This document shows positions 27,586 through 37,408 of a DNA stretch of 64,000 bases, piece by piece (position 1 is the first letter of the stretch; every line of letters starts with the position of its first letter). The stretch is from Leptospira venezuelensis (GTDB taxonomy: Bacteria > Spirochaetota > Leptospiria > Leptospirales > Leptospiraceae). The translations under genes were made by a program, and so were the position numbers. The notes below the pieces were generated by a model, which saw only the letters and a list, made by a program, of their open reading frames with translations, had not been told where the DNA came from and searched no databases. Location: NCBI RefSeq assembly GCF_002150035.1, contig NZ_NETS01000008.1:1-64000 (forward strand), given 5' to 3'.

Positions 27586-29034
27586 TTGTTCAGCATTCTA
27601 AAAGAAAAGAAAAAGTTATTCTTAACACTTTTGTTGATTTGGACCCTGGCAGCGATCTATATCTATCCCAGGAGATTCCAAATTTTACGTTCCTTCGCAC
27701 TTTGGTTGGAACCTCCCGTATTAAACCCTTCCCTTTCAGCAAAATTGCAGTCCAAGGGAGATGATTTATTATCCGAAAAAGTAGAATACAGACAGATTGA
27801 ACATTACCTTAGAACAGATCAATTGTCCAGAGCATGCGTTCGCGCGTATAGAATAGGGCAAGAAGGTACTGGAGATATTTTCAGGGTCCCAAGCTGGATG
27901 GAAGCAAAACACCAAGGTTGGACCATCGAGAGACTTTCCGACCCAAGTCAGACCAAATTTTCCACGGGAGAAAAACCTGTGGATCCATTCGATTACTGGA
28001 AAGAATTTAATAAAATTCCATTAGAAGCTTTAGATTATTATAAAAGAGCCTTAAATTATAATCCTTTCGATGGATATAATTCTCCATCTACCCAAGCTAC
28101 TCTTGGAAAAGATAAACCGGAAATTGCAAGCAAAGGTCTTTTAGAGAAGATCAGAATTTCTTCTTTTGCGTCTTGCCGCCCGGAAGAAGCGATACTTGCA
28201 CATTTCCAATCAATCCAAAGGATAGAAGAATTAGTATTCGAAAAATTGAAAGAAGCAAAGCCTGTTTCTATTCCTTGGTGGAAGCGAATCTTGAATTTTT
28301 TCAATTTTAGCTGCAATAAGGAAGAAGAAGGAAATGTTACGGAAGATCTTCCTAAAGAGATACGAATCTGGCAAAAGATTACGGAATCCCAATCTTCTCC
28401 AATTGTGTTTTCAGAAGATTATCCGGATACAACTACGTTAACTGCCAATAAATATAAAACTCTTCTCATGAAAACGTTGGAACTCCTCAGACTTAGAACG
28501 GATGCCTCCCATCCTTCTCTTTCTCCTGAAGAATCAGTTTCCTTATTCATAAGAGTTTTGTATTTTTCCTGTTCAAAAAGATCCATCCCTGCGGAAGCGA
28601 AATACTGGGGAGCAAGTGCGATCGCTGCTATTCCATGTGAGGCTTCTGATACAGAAGGATCTAAATTATTTTATTCTAACTTAAACCGAAATGCACAATT
28701 ATTCTATAAATTAGGAGATAGAGATTCCAATTATAGGAAAAAAGCTAAGGAAATGTTCGAGGCGGTTTATCAATCTTCTGCGACAGACCTAGGAAACAGA
28801 TTCGAAGCAAAATTAATGAGAGTCAGATGTTTATTGCACGAATCTGATTTTGATCAAGCACTCAAAGAATTGGACGCTTTAGATACCGAAGTCTACACAA
28901 TAGATCCAAATTATCGCAATGATAAGTCCGGATATGAAGACCTGATCGAAGATAAAAAGAAACTATTGCAGTACACACTTCGTCGAAAAGGAAGATACGA
29001 AGAAGCAGACGATATTTTCGATGAAAAGAATTAA
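27586..29034 (+). CDS. Membrane-anchored protein with helical repeats, unknown function
   Basis: A 482-residue protein with one N-terminal membrane helix (LFLTLLLIWTLAAIYIYP) and a long soluble part that is helical and TPR/SEL1-like towards the C-terminus. I recognise no family. The start is a TTG with AAGGAAAG upstream. It overlaps the cysteine desulfurase gene by 14 bp, so the two are probably translationally linked. A role in assembly or scaffolding at the membrane is only a guess. Confidence 0.6.
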   Translation: MFSILKEKKKLFLTLLLIWTLAAIYIYPRRFQILRSFALWLEPPVLNPSLSAKLQSKGDDLLSEKVEYRQIEHYLRTDQLSRACVRAYRIGQEGTGDIFRVPSWMEAKHQGWTIERLSDPSQTKFSTGEKPVDPFDYWKEFNKIPLEALDYYKRALNYNPFDGYNSPSTQATLGKDKPEIASKGLLEKIRISSFASCRPEEAILAHFQSIQRIEELVFEKLKEAKPVSIPWWKRILNFFNFSCNKEEEGNVTEDLPKEIRIWQKITESQSSPIVFSEDYPDTTTLTANKYKTLLMKTLELLRLRTDASHPSLSPEESVSLFIRVLYFSCSKRSIPAEAKYWGASAIAAIPCEASDTEGSKLFYSNLNRNAQLFYKLGDRDSNYRKKAKEMFEAVYQSSATDLGNRFEAKLMRVRCLLHESDFDQALKELDALDTEVYTIDPNYRNDKSGYEDLIEDKKKLLQYTLRRKGRYEEADDIFDEKN

Positions 29035-30133
29035 ATACTTCGATTATAATGCGACTCATCCTCCTATTCCAGGCTTATTAACTAAGATCTTAGAAGAATA
29101 CGAGGAAGATTTTTTCAATCCTTCCGGGCCTACTCGATTCTCATTAGCTAGACAAGGTAAAATTGAAGAAGCCAGAAAAGTTTTAGCAAAACTCACAGGT
29201 AAGGATCCTAAAGGATTTGTATTCACATCTTCTGGGACCGAAGCAGATTATTCACTCATATACTTCGCAAAACAATTTGTTAAGACAATAGCATATTTGT
29301 CTCCTTTCGAACATGCTGCCATGTATTCTTCTTTTAGAAGTTTAGGAATTCCTTATAAAGTATTAAGCGCTGACAAATCAGGACTTGTTTCCGTTTCCGA
29401 ATTAGAAACTAATCTGAAGAATGAGCCAGGACCTGTATTTGTTTTACATGCAGGCAATGAAACTGGTGTGATCCAACCGATCCAGGAATTAGCAGAAGTT
29501 TCCGCGAAATACGGAATGCCTTTTTATTCCGATCTAATCCAATCATTTTCCAAAATTCCAGTTCCATTTTCAGTTCTGAATGGGTTTACATTCTCAGGTC
29601 ATAAAATCGGCGGAGGACTTGGAGCATCTGTTTTATGGTTCGATCCGAAACATTTGCCTGAGGCAGGCGTTTTCCAAGGAGGAAATCAAGAAAATGGACA
29701 TAGAGCAGGTACGGAAAATTCTCCTTCTATTTTAGCCTTAGCCGAAGCAGCAAAAATTCAATTTTCTGAAATGGAAAATAAAAACAAAAGATTGGAATAT
29801 TATAGAAATAAGATAGAATCCAAACTCAAAAGTTTAGGTGCAGAGATAATCGCGGAGAATTCTCCAAGACTATTTTCCACAACCTTTACTCTACTTCCTT
29901 TAGATGATCTTGATTTTTTTATGATGGGAATGGAAGAGAAGGGATTTGCGGTTTCTACTGGATCTTCCTGTAAGTCTCGGTCCAGAGAAGCAGCGCCTTC
30001 TCTGCTCGAAATGGGTTATTCTAATGAAGAAGCTCTAAGAGCAATCCGTATCTCCACCGGCCTATATACATCGGAAGAAGAAGTAGATTCTTTGCTTGTC
30101 GCTTTAGAAGAAACGATTCTTTCTATTCGATAG
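29021..30133 (+). CDS. Cysteine desulfurase (class V aminotransferase fold)
   Basis: A 370-residue PLP enzyme of the NifS/IscS type. It has TSSGTEAD near the PLP phosphate, HAGNETGVIQP, YSDLIQS for the PLP Asp, SGHKIGG with the Schiff-base Lys195, and Cys317 in TGSSCKS as the persulfide-forming residue. It takes sulfur from cysteine for Fe-S clusters or thio-modification. No iscU-like scaffold is adjacent; it overlaps the preceding membrane-protein gene by 14 bp and the convergent dgt-like gene by 11 bp. It could be the housekeeping enzyme or one for tRNA thiolation. Confidence 0.88.
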   Translation: MKRIKYFDYNATHPPIPGLLTKILEEYEEDFFNPSGPTRFSLARQGKIEEARKVLAKLTGKDPKGFVFTSSGTEADYSLIYFAKQFVKTIAYLSPFEHAAMYSSFRSLGIPYKVLSADKSGLVSVSELETNLKNEPGPVFVLHAGNETGVIQPIQELAEVSAKYGMPFYSDLIQSFSKIPVPFSVLNGFTFSGHKIGGGLGASVLWFDPKHLPEAGVFQGGNQENGHRAGTENSPSILALAEAAKIQFSEMENKNKRLEYYRNKIESKLKSLGAEIIAENSPRLFSTTFTLLPLDDLDFFMMGMEEKGFAVSTGSSCKSRSREAAPSLLEMGYSNEEALRAIRISTGLYTSEEEVDSLLVALEETILSIR

Positions 30134-31268
30134 TAGATGCCATTTCTTCCGCGTATCTGTCAGTCATACCTGCTACATAATCGCATACACATCTTTCCAG
30201 GCCTTCTTTTTCTATTCTTCTTTTATAGGTTTCCGGAATGGAATCTGGCTGTTTTCTAAAATGAAAAAATAGTTTCTCTAGAATATCTCTTCCCCTATCA
30301 CTTGTGACGACCACAGATGGATGTCTATACAGAGTTTTGTATAGAAAAGATTTTAATTCTCTGACCTTCTCCCCGTAAGAAGGTTCATAGGTTGCGATCC
30401 TTTTTCCTTCTTGGAAGGCAAGGTTCAGATCAGACCGATTTGAAATTTTCCATTCAGAGATCCTTGATTCTATTGTCTGGATCATATTAGAGACCATACT
30501 ATTGGTCAGTTCTCGGATCACAGTTCTAACCAAAACTTTTCCATCCAGTTTTGGGAACTTCCTTCTTACCGTTTCAGAAGTTTCAGCCCAAAGAGAAAGT
30601 GAGTTCAGATCTCCCGCTTTTAGATAACCCATTTCCAAACCATCATCGATATCATGGCTTGTATATGCAATCTCATCCGCTACGTCCGCGCATTGCGCTT
30701 CTAAACTCGGACCTTCGCTCTTTCTTTCTTTTCCAAGCATAGATCCGTCATATTCTGCCCCATGCTTCATCATACCTTTTAAGGTTTCCTTGGAAAGATT
30801 CAATCCCGGAAATTCCGGATAACGTGTTTCCAGTATAGTAACGATTCGAACTGATTGTTTATTATGTTCGAATCCACCAAATTCTCCCATCAAATCGGAA
30901 AGCATATCTTGCCCGGCATGTCCAAAAGGTGTATGCCCCAGATCGTGAGCGAGTGCTATCGTTTCTGCAAGTAATGAATTGAGTCCTAATGCAGAAGCGA
31001 TCGTTCTAGAAATTCCGGCAACTTCTAGAGTATGAGTCAGACGATTACGATAATTTTCTCCAACTGAATAGACGAAAACTTGTGTCTTATATTGTAATCT
31101 TTTAAATGCGCTAGAGTGAACTACCCTATCTCTATCTCTTTGAAATGGAATACGGTACGGGTGTTCTTCTTCCTTATATTCTCGTCCGCCGGTTTCGTCT
31201 TGTAAAACTGCATAACCCGCAAGTAGAGAATTTTCGGCTTGGATGATTTGGTTTCTGTCTTTTTGCAC
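30123..31268 (-). CDS. Deoxyguanosinetriphosphate triphosphohydrolase-like HD protein
   Basis: A 381-residue HD-domain dNTPase. RLTHTLEVAGI, AHDLGHTPFGHAG and CADVADEIAYTSHDIDDG hold the metal-binding His and Asp residues. It hydrolyses dNTPs (dGTP and possibly others) to the nucleoside and triphosphate. The size is in the range of bacterial Dgt type 2 proteins. The start is GTG with a weak upstream signal. Its 3' end overlaps the cysteine desulfurase gene by 11 bp on the opposite strand. Confidence 0.88.
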   Translation of the reverse strand: MQKDRNQIIQAENSLLAGYAVLQDETGGREYKEEEHPYRIPFQRDRDRVVHSSAFKRLQYKTQVFVYSVGENYRNRLTHTLEVAGISRTIASALGLNSLLAETIALAHDLGHTPFGHAGQDMLSDLMGEFGGFEHNKQSVRIVTILETRYPEFPGLNLSKETLKGMMKHGAEYDGSMLGKERKSEGPSLEAQCADVADEIAYTSHDIDDGLEMGYLKAGDLNSLSLWAETSETVRRKFPKLDGKVLVRTVIRELTNSMVSNMIQTIESRISEWKISNRSDLNLAFQEGKRIATYEPSYGEKVRELKSFLYKTLYRHPSVVVTSDRGRDILEKLFFHFRKQPDSIPETYKRRIEKEGLERCVCDYVAGMTDRYAEEMASTIE

Positions 31269-31388
31269 CTGAAACCAATTTGGAACCTAAAAAGACCAAA
31301 AGCAAGCCAAACAAATCTAGTTTTTCGATTCCAATTTGCTCTGGATAAGTTTCACTGGTGCAATTCTACTCGGTAGATAAAAGTATTC

Positions 31389-32018
31389 ATGGATCTAGTT
31401 AATATTCCGGATTTAGTCAATTTTTTTTCCCGCTTTGGGAATGAGTTCTCTTACTTAGCAGTTTTCTCCACTCTGATCCTTTGCGGTTTCGGCCTTCCTA
31501 TCCCTGAGGATATTTCTTTGGTTTCCGGAGGAGTTTTGGCAGGCTTAGGATATGCAAATGAACATGTAATGTTCGGCGTCGGAATGGCTGGAGTTCTTGT
31601 AGGAGACGGTTCCGTATTCTTACTCGGAAGAGTTTTTGGGGAAAAGGTATTACAAATCCCTTTCATCGCAAAATTTTTGACCCCGGAAAGATTTGCCAAA
31701 GTACAGGAAAAGTTTTCCCAATACGGGAATTGGGTTGTGTTTATGGCAAGGTTCATGCCAGGACTTAGAATGCCTATCTATCTAACAGCAGGAACCTCGG
31801 ATCGAATTTCCTTCTTTAGATTTTTGTTTTTGGATATGTTCGCTGCAGCGATTTCTGTTCCGATCTGGGTCTATCTAGGGCATTACGGTGCAAAAAATTT
31901 AGACCAATTAAGTAACTTAGTTCACCAAGGACAAATTACAATCTTTGCATTATTAGGAATTCTTGTATTAGGCCTAGTTCTATATTTTGCGATTAAAAAG
32001 AAACGTTCCGCGAATTAA
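31389..32018 (+). CDS. DedA/SNARE-associated family membrane protein
   Basis: A 209-residue membrane protein. FGLPIPEDISLVSGG and FMARFMPGLRMPIYLTAG are the two hallmark DedA motifs, with the essential acidic and arginine residues (Glu in PIPED, and the MARFMPGLR block). DedA proteins scramble or flip lipids, including undecaprenyl phosphate and phosphatidylethanolamine, and keep membrane potential. It is the first of a short same-strand run that includes the HNH nuclease gene at 32066. Confidence 0.88.
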   Translation: MDLVNIPDLVNFFSRFGNEFSYLAVFSTLILCGFGLPIPEDISLVSGGVLAGLGYANEHVMFGVGMAGVLVGDGSVFLLGRVFGEKVLQIPFIAKFLTPERFAKVQEKFSQYGNWVVFMARFMPGLRMPIYLTAGTSDRISFFRFLFLDMFAAAISVPIWVYLGHYGAKNLDQLSNLVHQGQITIFALLGILVLGLVLYFAIKKKRSAN

Positions 32019-32065
32019 TACTTTTACTCGACATAATTTTGTGAATCTATACAGTTTGGTTAGAT

Positions 32066-32617
32066 ATGGATGTTCTAACCCAACCTGTGTTGGTGCTGAA
32101 CGCGACCTATGTCCCGGTTGCGATCCGAACCGTAAAAGACGCCGTTATCCTTCTTATTCTTAGAAAAGCAGAACTTATTAAAGACGAAAAAGGCCTATTT
32201 ATCCGGTCCGAAAAGCTGAAACTATCCACTCCGAGGATCATTCTACTCACCGATTATTATAAGGTCCCTAAACGTAAGCATAAACTCTCTAGAGAAAATA
32301 TATTCTTAAGAGATGATCATGAGTGCGTCTATTGCAAACGTAAACTTCCTTCTTCCAAACTCACTTTGGATCATGTGATCCCCAAAAGTCGTTGGGAAGA
32401 GATCCCACGTGAAAAAAAACCGAAAGATTATCATACCTGGGAAAACCTGGTTACTGCTTGTAAGGACTGTAATTCCAAAAAGGGAAACAAACTTCTACAA
32501 GAACTCAAGTGGGAGATCCCTGAAAATCGGTCGACAAACAAGAGACGTTTTCCACAATTTTCAGTATCCACCCAATTGGTCGAAAAATTCGGCTGGGCGG
32601 ACTATATACGCAGCTAA
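32066..32617 (+). CDS. HNH endonuclease family protein
   Basis: A 183-residue protein. The HNH core is CVYCKRKL, LTLDHVIPKSR, WENLVTACKDCN: two CXXC zinc pairs, catalytic DH and an Asn-containing helix. This short chromosomal type is widespread in bacteria and is not linked to phage here. Its target and role are not known. The ATG is followed downstream by a lipoprotein gene that begins right after the stop. Confidence 0.85.
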   Translation: MDVLTQPVLVLNATYVPVAIRTVKDAVILLILRKAELIKDEKGLFIRSEKLKLSTPRIILLTDYYKVPKRKHKLSRENIFLRDDHECVYCKRKLPSSKLTLDHVIPKSRWEEIPREKKPKDYHTWENLVTACKDCNSKKGNKLLQELKWEIPENRSTNKRRFPQFSVSTQLVEKFGWADYIRS

Positions 32618-33133
32618 ATGAATCTTTTTTTATCCAGAAGAATGAACACATTCTTCTCCATCTTACTACTAATCTTTTCTCTATTCTCTTGTTATAATTA
32701 TTCCGCCAATCGGATCGTTACGACTCCACCCACTTTGGTAGGAATCACTTTGATCGGCACAGGAGTATATGAACTCAGACTTAGAGCAGGAAACCCAGAA
32801 GCATTTTTTAGCGGTTATACTTTATATACCGGAAGCAGTGTAGACGCATCTAGAAACCCTTCTGATTTTTCTTCAGGGAAAGCATGCCAACTTCCTTTGA
32901 ACATGCTTCCGAACCAACCTAGAGAATATTCTATAGAAGTAAATCCAACTGCTGGACCACTTGCTGTTCCGGGTGCAGGAGAAAATACGAACAGAGTCTG
33001 TAAGATTGTAGCTACGTTAAATCCTGGAGATTACGTAACCCTTAGGTCTTCTGTCATATCTTTGGATTTGAATAGCGGAACAAAAGATATTTATGTATTC
33101 TCCATGCCTTCGAATACATTACAAGTTCCTTAA
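32618..33133 (+). CDS. Putative lipoprotein of unknown function
   Basis: A protein of up to 171 residues with a signal peptide and lipobox SLFSC, and a mature part rich in Ser, Thr and Gly. It probably has a beta-sandwich fold. The ATG at 32618 abuts the HNH gene stop; an internal ATG at 32642 (MNTFF) also fits and has AGAAG before it. The 3' end overlaps the convergent J-domain gene by 4 bp. No family recognised. Confidence 0.65.
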   Translation: MNLFLSRRMNTFFSILLLIFSLFSCYNYSANRIVTTPPTLVGITLIGTGVYELRLRAGNPEAFFSGYTLYTGSSVDASRNPSDFSSGKACQLPLNMLPNQPREYSIEVNPTAGPLAVPGAGENTNRVCKIVATLNPGDYVTLRSSVISLDLNSGTKDIYVFSMPSNTLQVP

Positions 33134-33612
33134 TCTTTAAACCAGACACTTATCTTCTTAAGAGTGGTTTCCGTATCTTCTTTCCAGATACTTTTAGGAA
33201 ATTTTTCCAAGAACTCTTCCAATTCGTTTTTAGCAGTTTCTAATTCCTGTCTTAAACGTAGAAGAGCAGGATTGTCTTCTTTCTTTAAATATACTGGATT
33301 TCCGTCAGTGAATTGAAAATATTTTTCGATCGCTTGAGCAGCTTTCTGCTTAGCCAATTTATAAAATTGGAATCCTTCCGGATCTTCTTTGAAATTTTCT
33401 AAAATTATAAAAGGGTCATTTTGGAGAGAAGAAAGTAAGACATCTCTCAATTGGACCAATTCCTTAAATAAAATATCCGTTTCGTATTCTCCAGAATCAG
33501 GATGATACTTACGAGAGAGTTCCCGGAATCTACTCCGGACTAGATTAGCGTCGAATTTTTTTGGGAGTCCGTAAAAGTCCAGGGCACGGCTCAGCAGGTC
33601 CCCGTCTTCCAA
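33130..33612 (-). CDS. J-domain (DnaJ-like) co-chaperone
   Basis: A 160-residue protein with an N-terminal J domain: helix II ends in RKYHPDSGE, with the HPD triad at 37-39 that stimulates DnaK ATPase. The C-terminal half is a helical, Lys/Glu-rich segment, with no zinc or G/F region. The start appears to be TTG, with AGGAAATTAGG upstream, and overlaps the preceding coiled-coil gene by 22 bp. Its place in an operon with FliS suggests service to flagellar export, but this is inference. Confidence 0.75.
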   Translation of the reverse strand: MEDGDLLSRALDFYGLPKKFDANLVRSRFRELSRKYHPDSGEYETDILFKELVQLRDVLLSSLQNDPFIILENFKEDPEGFQFYKLAKQKAAQAIEKYFQFTDGNPVYLKKEDNPALLRLRQELETAKNELEEFLEKFPKSIWKEDTETTLKKISVWFKD

Positions 33613-34025
33613 CCTAATTTCCTATGAGCTAGGAATTTTTTGAGTTGGATTTTGGATTGGACCATATTCAACTCCTTGCGATATTCCTGCAGAATGATCT
33701 CCATCTTTTCCCCTACTTGGGAATTCAAATCCCTGGACTCTTCCAATTTTTGGAAGATCGTATCGGAGAGTCGAATAATTTCTAAGGTTTGAGGAGAAGA
33801 TTCTTCTAATTGTTCGATCTTGCGATCCAATCGTTTCATCTTTTCGACTAGATCTGAATTTTGGATTTCCAGTTTGGCAGTACCTTCTCCGTCACCGAAT
33901 CCTAAAATTTGCAACTGGCGTTTTTGGAGTTCGATCAGTTTATCCAAAAAGGAAATTTTTTCCTCATAGAGTGAGGAAAGTTTTTCTCCGATAGAACCTA
34001 GATTTTTAATTTCCCTGCCCGCCAT
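33591..34025 (-). CDS. Coiled-coil protein, possible FlgN/FliT-type flagellar chaperone
   Basis: A 144-residue, almost wholly helical protein with heptad patterns (LSSLYEEKISFLDKLIELQKR and later MKRLDRKIEQLEES). Size, composition and position between fliS and a J-domain gene fit a flagellar export chaperone of the FlgN/FliT group, but the sequence similarity I can see is generic. It starts 8 bp after the fliS stop and overlaps the next gene by 22 bp. Confidence 0.55.
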   Translation of the reverse strand: MAGREIKNLGSIGEKLSSLYEEKISFLDKLIELQKRQLQILGFGDGEGTAKLEIQNSDLVEKMKRLDRKIEQLEESSPQTLEIIRLSDTIFQKLEESRDLNSQVGEKMEIILQEYRKELNMVQSKIQLKKFLAHRKLGWKTGTC

Positions 34026-34033
34026 TCTCGATC

Positions 34034-34486
34034 TTAACCTTGGAGAGAGAGTCCAGTTCTCTGAGAACCAGCGGAAGGCATAGGAACCACGGATGAAGTT
34101 TTTTCCTTCTTCTCAATTTCTTCCCAGGCAAGTTTTAGATCTTCCAGATATTTGATAATTTCAGAAAGGATCTCGCTGTCCTTCTTCATGTTTGCTTCGA
34201 GTAACCGTTTTTTAATATAAACATAAATACCAAGAAGGTTGTTTGCGACCTCTCCACCGTTCTCCATGTTTAGAGCGAGCATCAGTTCAGTCACAATCTC
34301 TTGGGCTTTTAGGATATTATTATTCACCACGTCGTACTTGCGGGGTGTATTATTCTCGATGGCAACGTTCAGGAAGCGAATAGCCCCTTCATATAACATC
34401 ACGATAAGCCGGCCCTGACTCACAGTAGAAATTTCATTGGATTTATACTGTTCGACGGACGCCGTCGATTTTCTAGCAAGTGACAT
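34034..34486 (-). CDS. fliS: Flagellin export chaperone FliS
   Basis: A 150-residue, all-helical protein. YKSNEISTVSQGRLIVMLYEGAIRFL is the FliS N-terminal hallmark (first 20 residues suffice), followed by NILKAQEIVTELMLALN and YIKKRLLEAN. FliS binds the C-terminus of flagellin in the cytoplasm to prevent premature polymerisation and guides it to the export apparatus. The ATG has AGGAGAG 5-6 bp upstream. It leads the operon fliS, coiled-coil protein, J-domain protein. Confidence 0.93.
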   Translation of the reverse strand: MSLARKSTASVEQYKSNEISTVSQGRLIVMLYEGAIRFLNVAIENNTPRKYDVVNNNILKAQEIVTELMLALNMENGGEVANNLLGIYVYIKKRLLEANMKKDSEILSEIIKYLEDLKLAWEEIEKKEKTSSVVPMPSAGSQRTGLSLQG

Positions 34487-34560
34487 GTGTCTCTCCTGAA
34501 ATACTTTTCGACAAAATTCCGGACCGCCTTAACGTGGACTGGTAATTCTTAGCGTATCGG

Positions 34561-35199
34561 ATGCGAAAATTCTTGGCAAGCCTGATTCCCAAACCCAGAA
34601 AAAAGCTTGTCTTTTTGGCCTCCGGGCGGGGGAGCAACCTAGAAGCTGTCCTTCAGGTAATCCAAAAGGGAAAAATCCCCGGAAATCCGGCATTCTTAGT
34701 CACTGACAACCCGGAAGCGCCCTCTATCCAAATTGCTGCCCACCATAATGTCCCGGCCAAGGTTTTAGACTTCAAATCTTATTCCAAAAAGGAAGAATAT
34801 CATCTGGATCTTCTCCGCACCTTGGAGGAAATCTCTCCAGATCTGATTGTGGCCTGCGGCTACATGAGAATTCTAAAACCAGAAATCATCCGAGCCTTTA
34901 GAAATAGGATCATCAATATACATCCTTCTCTTCTCCCCTCCTTTACTGGTCTACATGCTCAGAAACAGGCATTCGAGTACGGAGTTAAGTTCGCGGGTTG
35001 CACCGCTCATTTTGTGGACGAAGGCGTGGATTCTGGTCCTATCATTTTGCAGGGAGTTGTTAAAATCGAGGAAGGAATGACCGAAAGAGAATTGACTCTT
35101 GCCATTCTCAAAGAGGAACATAAAATCCTGCCCCTCGCGGTTAAACATTTCTGCGAAGATCGGCTCCTCATTAAAGACAGGAAGGTCTCAATCCTCTAG
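34561..35199 (+). CDS. purN: Phosphoribosylglycinamide formyltransferase
   Basis: A 212-residue GAR transformylase. [14 protein letters not shown] binds the phosphate, [11 protein letters not shown] holds the catalytic Asn and His, and [13 protein letters not shown] is the C-terminal signature with Asp. It formylates GAR with 10-formyl-THF in de novo purine synthesis. The next gene, purH, begins one base after its stop, so the pair forms a purine operon. Confidence 0.93.
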   Translation: MRKFLASLIPKPRKKLVFLASGRGSNLEAVLQVIQKGKIPGNPAFLVTDNPEAPSIQIAAHHNVPAKVLDFKSYSKKEEYHLDLLRTLEEISPDLIVACGYMRILKPEIIRAFRNRIINIHPSLLPSFTGLHAQKQAFEYGVKFAGCTAHFVDEGVDSGPIILQGVVKIEEGMTERELTLAILKEEHKILPLAVKHFCEDRLLIKDRKVSIL

Positions 35200-35200
35200 C

Positions 35201-36742
35201 ATGATCAAAATCACTCGCGCCCTTATTTCAGTTAGCGATAAAACAGGACTTATCGGATTTGCTAAGTACCTGGAATCCAAAGGAGTGGAAATCATTTCCA
35301 CCGGCGGAACCCTCAAAACACTTACCGAAAACGGAATCAAAGCAATCGCAATAGACGATTATACCGGGTTTCCAGAAATTTTGGACGGAAGAGTAAAAAC
35401 TCTCCATCCAAAGGTTCACGGAGGACTTTTAGGTGTGACCTCCAAACCAGAACACAGACAGAAAATGGAAGAATTGAAAATTCCAAAGATCGACCTGGTT
35501 GTTGTGAATTTATATCCATTCGTTCAGACGGTTTCTAAACCTGGGGTTCATCTAGACGAAGCAATAGAAAATATCGATATTGGCGGACCTTCTATGATCC
35601 GTTCCGCAAGTAAAAACTACAGACATACAGTAGTAGTTACAGACCCGAATGATTATAAAACTGTAGAAGAATCCATGAAGGTAAATGATGGTTCCGTAGA
35701 CGCGGACACTTCTTTCCTTCTAATGAGAAAAGCATTCTCTCATACTGCAATGTATGATACCGCAATCTCTTCTTGGTTCAATAAGCTTGCTGGGGAGAAG
35801 TTTCCAGACATTCTAAATCTTTCCTTCACCAAAAAACAAAAGCTTAGATACGGAGAAAATCCTCACCAGGGAGCCGCATTCTACGAGCCTTTGTTTACCA
35901 AGAGCGAGTTTTCTCCTCTACAAGGAAAAGAATTATCTTTTAATAATATGTTGGATTTTGATGCGGCATTCCATATCTCCGCACTTCTTCCCGACAATAC
36001 TGTTTGTATCATCAAACACTTAAACCCATGCGGGATCGCGTATGCGGATGACACATTAGAAGCATTCCGTTTGGCAAAAAGAACGGATCCGATTTCTGCA
36101 TTTGGCGGGATCATTGGGATTAAAGGTACGGTCACCGGAGAATTAGCAGTTTTAATTGGAGAAACTTTCGTAGAGGGTGTGATCGCTCAAAAATTCGAAC
36201 CTGCTGCTTTGGAATATTTCTCTAAGAAACCGAATGTTCGTCTGATTGAGATTGCGGATTTCCAAGAAGCATTGGATGAAATGGATTTAAGACCGATCCA
36301 TCACGGAATTCTTTTACAAGATAGAGACTATGCAACCATCACAGAAAAAGATCTAAAGATTGTTTCTAAAAAACAACCTACTGAAGAAGATATCAGAGGT
36401 TTGATGTTCGCTTGGTCTACAGTTAAATTTATCAAGTCAAACGCGATCGTTTATACGGAAGAGAACGCAACTTTAGGAATAGGTGCCGGACAAATGTCCA
36501 GAGTGGATTCAGTTCAGCTGGGTGCTACTAAGGCTCTGAACGTAGGACTTTCAGTTGTAGGTTCTTATGTTGCTAGTGATGCGTTCTTTCCTTTCAGAGA
36601 TGGAATTGATGCAATTGCAAAAGTAGGAGCTAAAGCAATCATCCAACCTGGAGGTTCTATCCGGGACGAAGAAGTGATCAAGGCAGCTGATGAGCATGGA
36701 CTGATCATGGTGTTTACCGGCATGAGGCATTTTAGGCATTAA
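35201..36742 (+). CDS. purH: Bifunctional AICAR transformylase/IMP cyclohydrolase
   Basis: A 513-residue enzyme that catalyses the last two steps to IMP. The N-terminal MGS-like cyclohydrolase domain ([23 protein letters not shown]) and the C-terminal transformylase domain ([17 protein letters not shown] with the catalytic Lys-His) are intact. The ATG at 35201 is preferred to the upstream in-frame start at 35099, which lies inside purN. It follows purN by one base. Confidence 0.94.
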   Translation: MIKITRALISVSDKTGLIGFAKYLESKGVEIISTGGTLKTLTENGIKAIAIDDYTGFPEILDGRVKTLHPKVHGGLLGVTSKPEHRQKMEELKIPKIDLVVVNLYPFVQTVSKPGVHLDEAIENIDIGGPSMIRSASKNYRHTVVVTDPNDYKTVEESMKVNDGSVDADTSFLLMRKAFSHTAMYDTAISSWFNKLAGEKFPDILNLSFTKKQKLRYGENPHQGAAFYEPLFTKSEFSPLQGKELSFNNMLDFDAAFHISALLPDNTVCIIKHLNPCGIAYADDTLEAFRLAKRTDPISAFGGIIGIKGTVTGELAVLIGETFVEGVIAQKFEPAALEYFSKKPNVRLIEIADFQEALDEMDLRPIHHGILLQDRDYATITEKDLKIVSKKQPTEEDIRGLMFAWSTVKFIKSNAIVYTEENATLGIGAGQMSRVDSVQLGATKALNVGLSVVGSYVASDAFFPFRDGIDAIAKVGAKAIIQPGGSIRDEEVIKAADEHGLIMVFTGMRHFRH

Positions 36743-36743
36743 G

Positions 36744-37376
36744 ATGGAATTCTTTCTCTACCTGATCTATTTAGTAATTACATTAGTAGCTGTTTCTTTA
36801 GGAGACTATTATTTCGGACTTATCTACCTAAGTGGAAAAGATACTTTCGAAAAACAGGAACTGACTGATTGGGCGAGAATTATTCCTTCTAAGATCGTTT
36901 CCATTTTTGAATCTGCGGGAAGTCTTCAATATGGACTTCTCGCATTTGGACTCTCCGCATTCTCTGCATATGTCTGGACTTTAACTGGAGGACTGATCGG
37001 TTCTCCTCATTATACAGATTCTTTTGGAAATTATTTCTTCCTATCTTTTTTGATGCCAGTGCTTGTGCTCGCATTCTACTCTTTTATCTCTTCCGAGGTT
37101 TTAAGAGCAGCCAGGATCTCTCGTAATAGCGGATCCTTTCTCGCAAGACTCCTAAACCAAGAGATTCCACTACTTTCTGGGATCTTTATTTCTGTGATCG
37201 CTTCGAATCTGGCAGTTTACGGTCTCTACCATCAGATTTCCTTTTTATTCGTTCTTCCGAACGTACTGGCCCTAATCGTCCTTCTTATCCTAAGATGGAA
37301 CGGAAAGGTTAAATTTGGAGGAATTCGTGTGGACAGAGAGGAAGAAGATGTGGACGATTTGGGGGAAGATTCCTAA
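36744..37376 (+). CDS. Integral membrane protein of unknown function
   Basis: A 210-residue protein with about five membrane helices and a short acidic C-terminal tail (EEEDVDDLGEDS). It begins one base after the purH stop, so it is likely co-transcribed with the purine genes, although no functional link is apparent. I recognise no family. Confidence 0.65.
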   Translation: MEFFLYLIYLVITLVAVSLGDYYFGLIYLSGKDTFEKQELTDWARIIPSKIVSIFESAGSLQYGLLAFGLSAFSAYVWTLTGGLIGSPHYTDSFGNYFFLSFLMPVLVLAFYSFISSEVLRAARISRNSGSFLARLLNQEIPLLSGIFISVIASNLAVYGLYHQISFLFVLPNVLALIVLLILRWNGKVKFGGIRVDREEEDVDDLGEDS

Positions 37377-37408
37377 TTCTTGTTCTGTTTTCTGCCGATA
37401 GTTAAAGA

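Noticed and set aside
35099..35200. Upstream start of the purH frame
   Set aside because: It lies inside purN in another frame. The conserved N-terminus of PurH begins at 35201.
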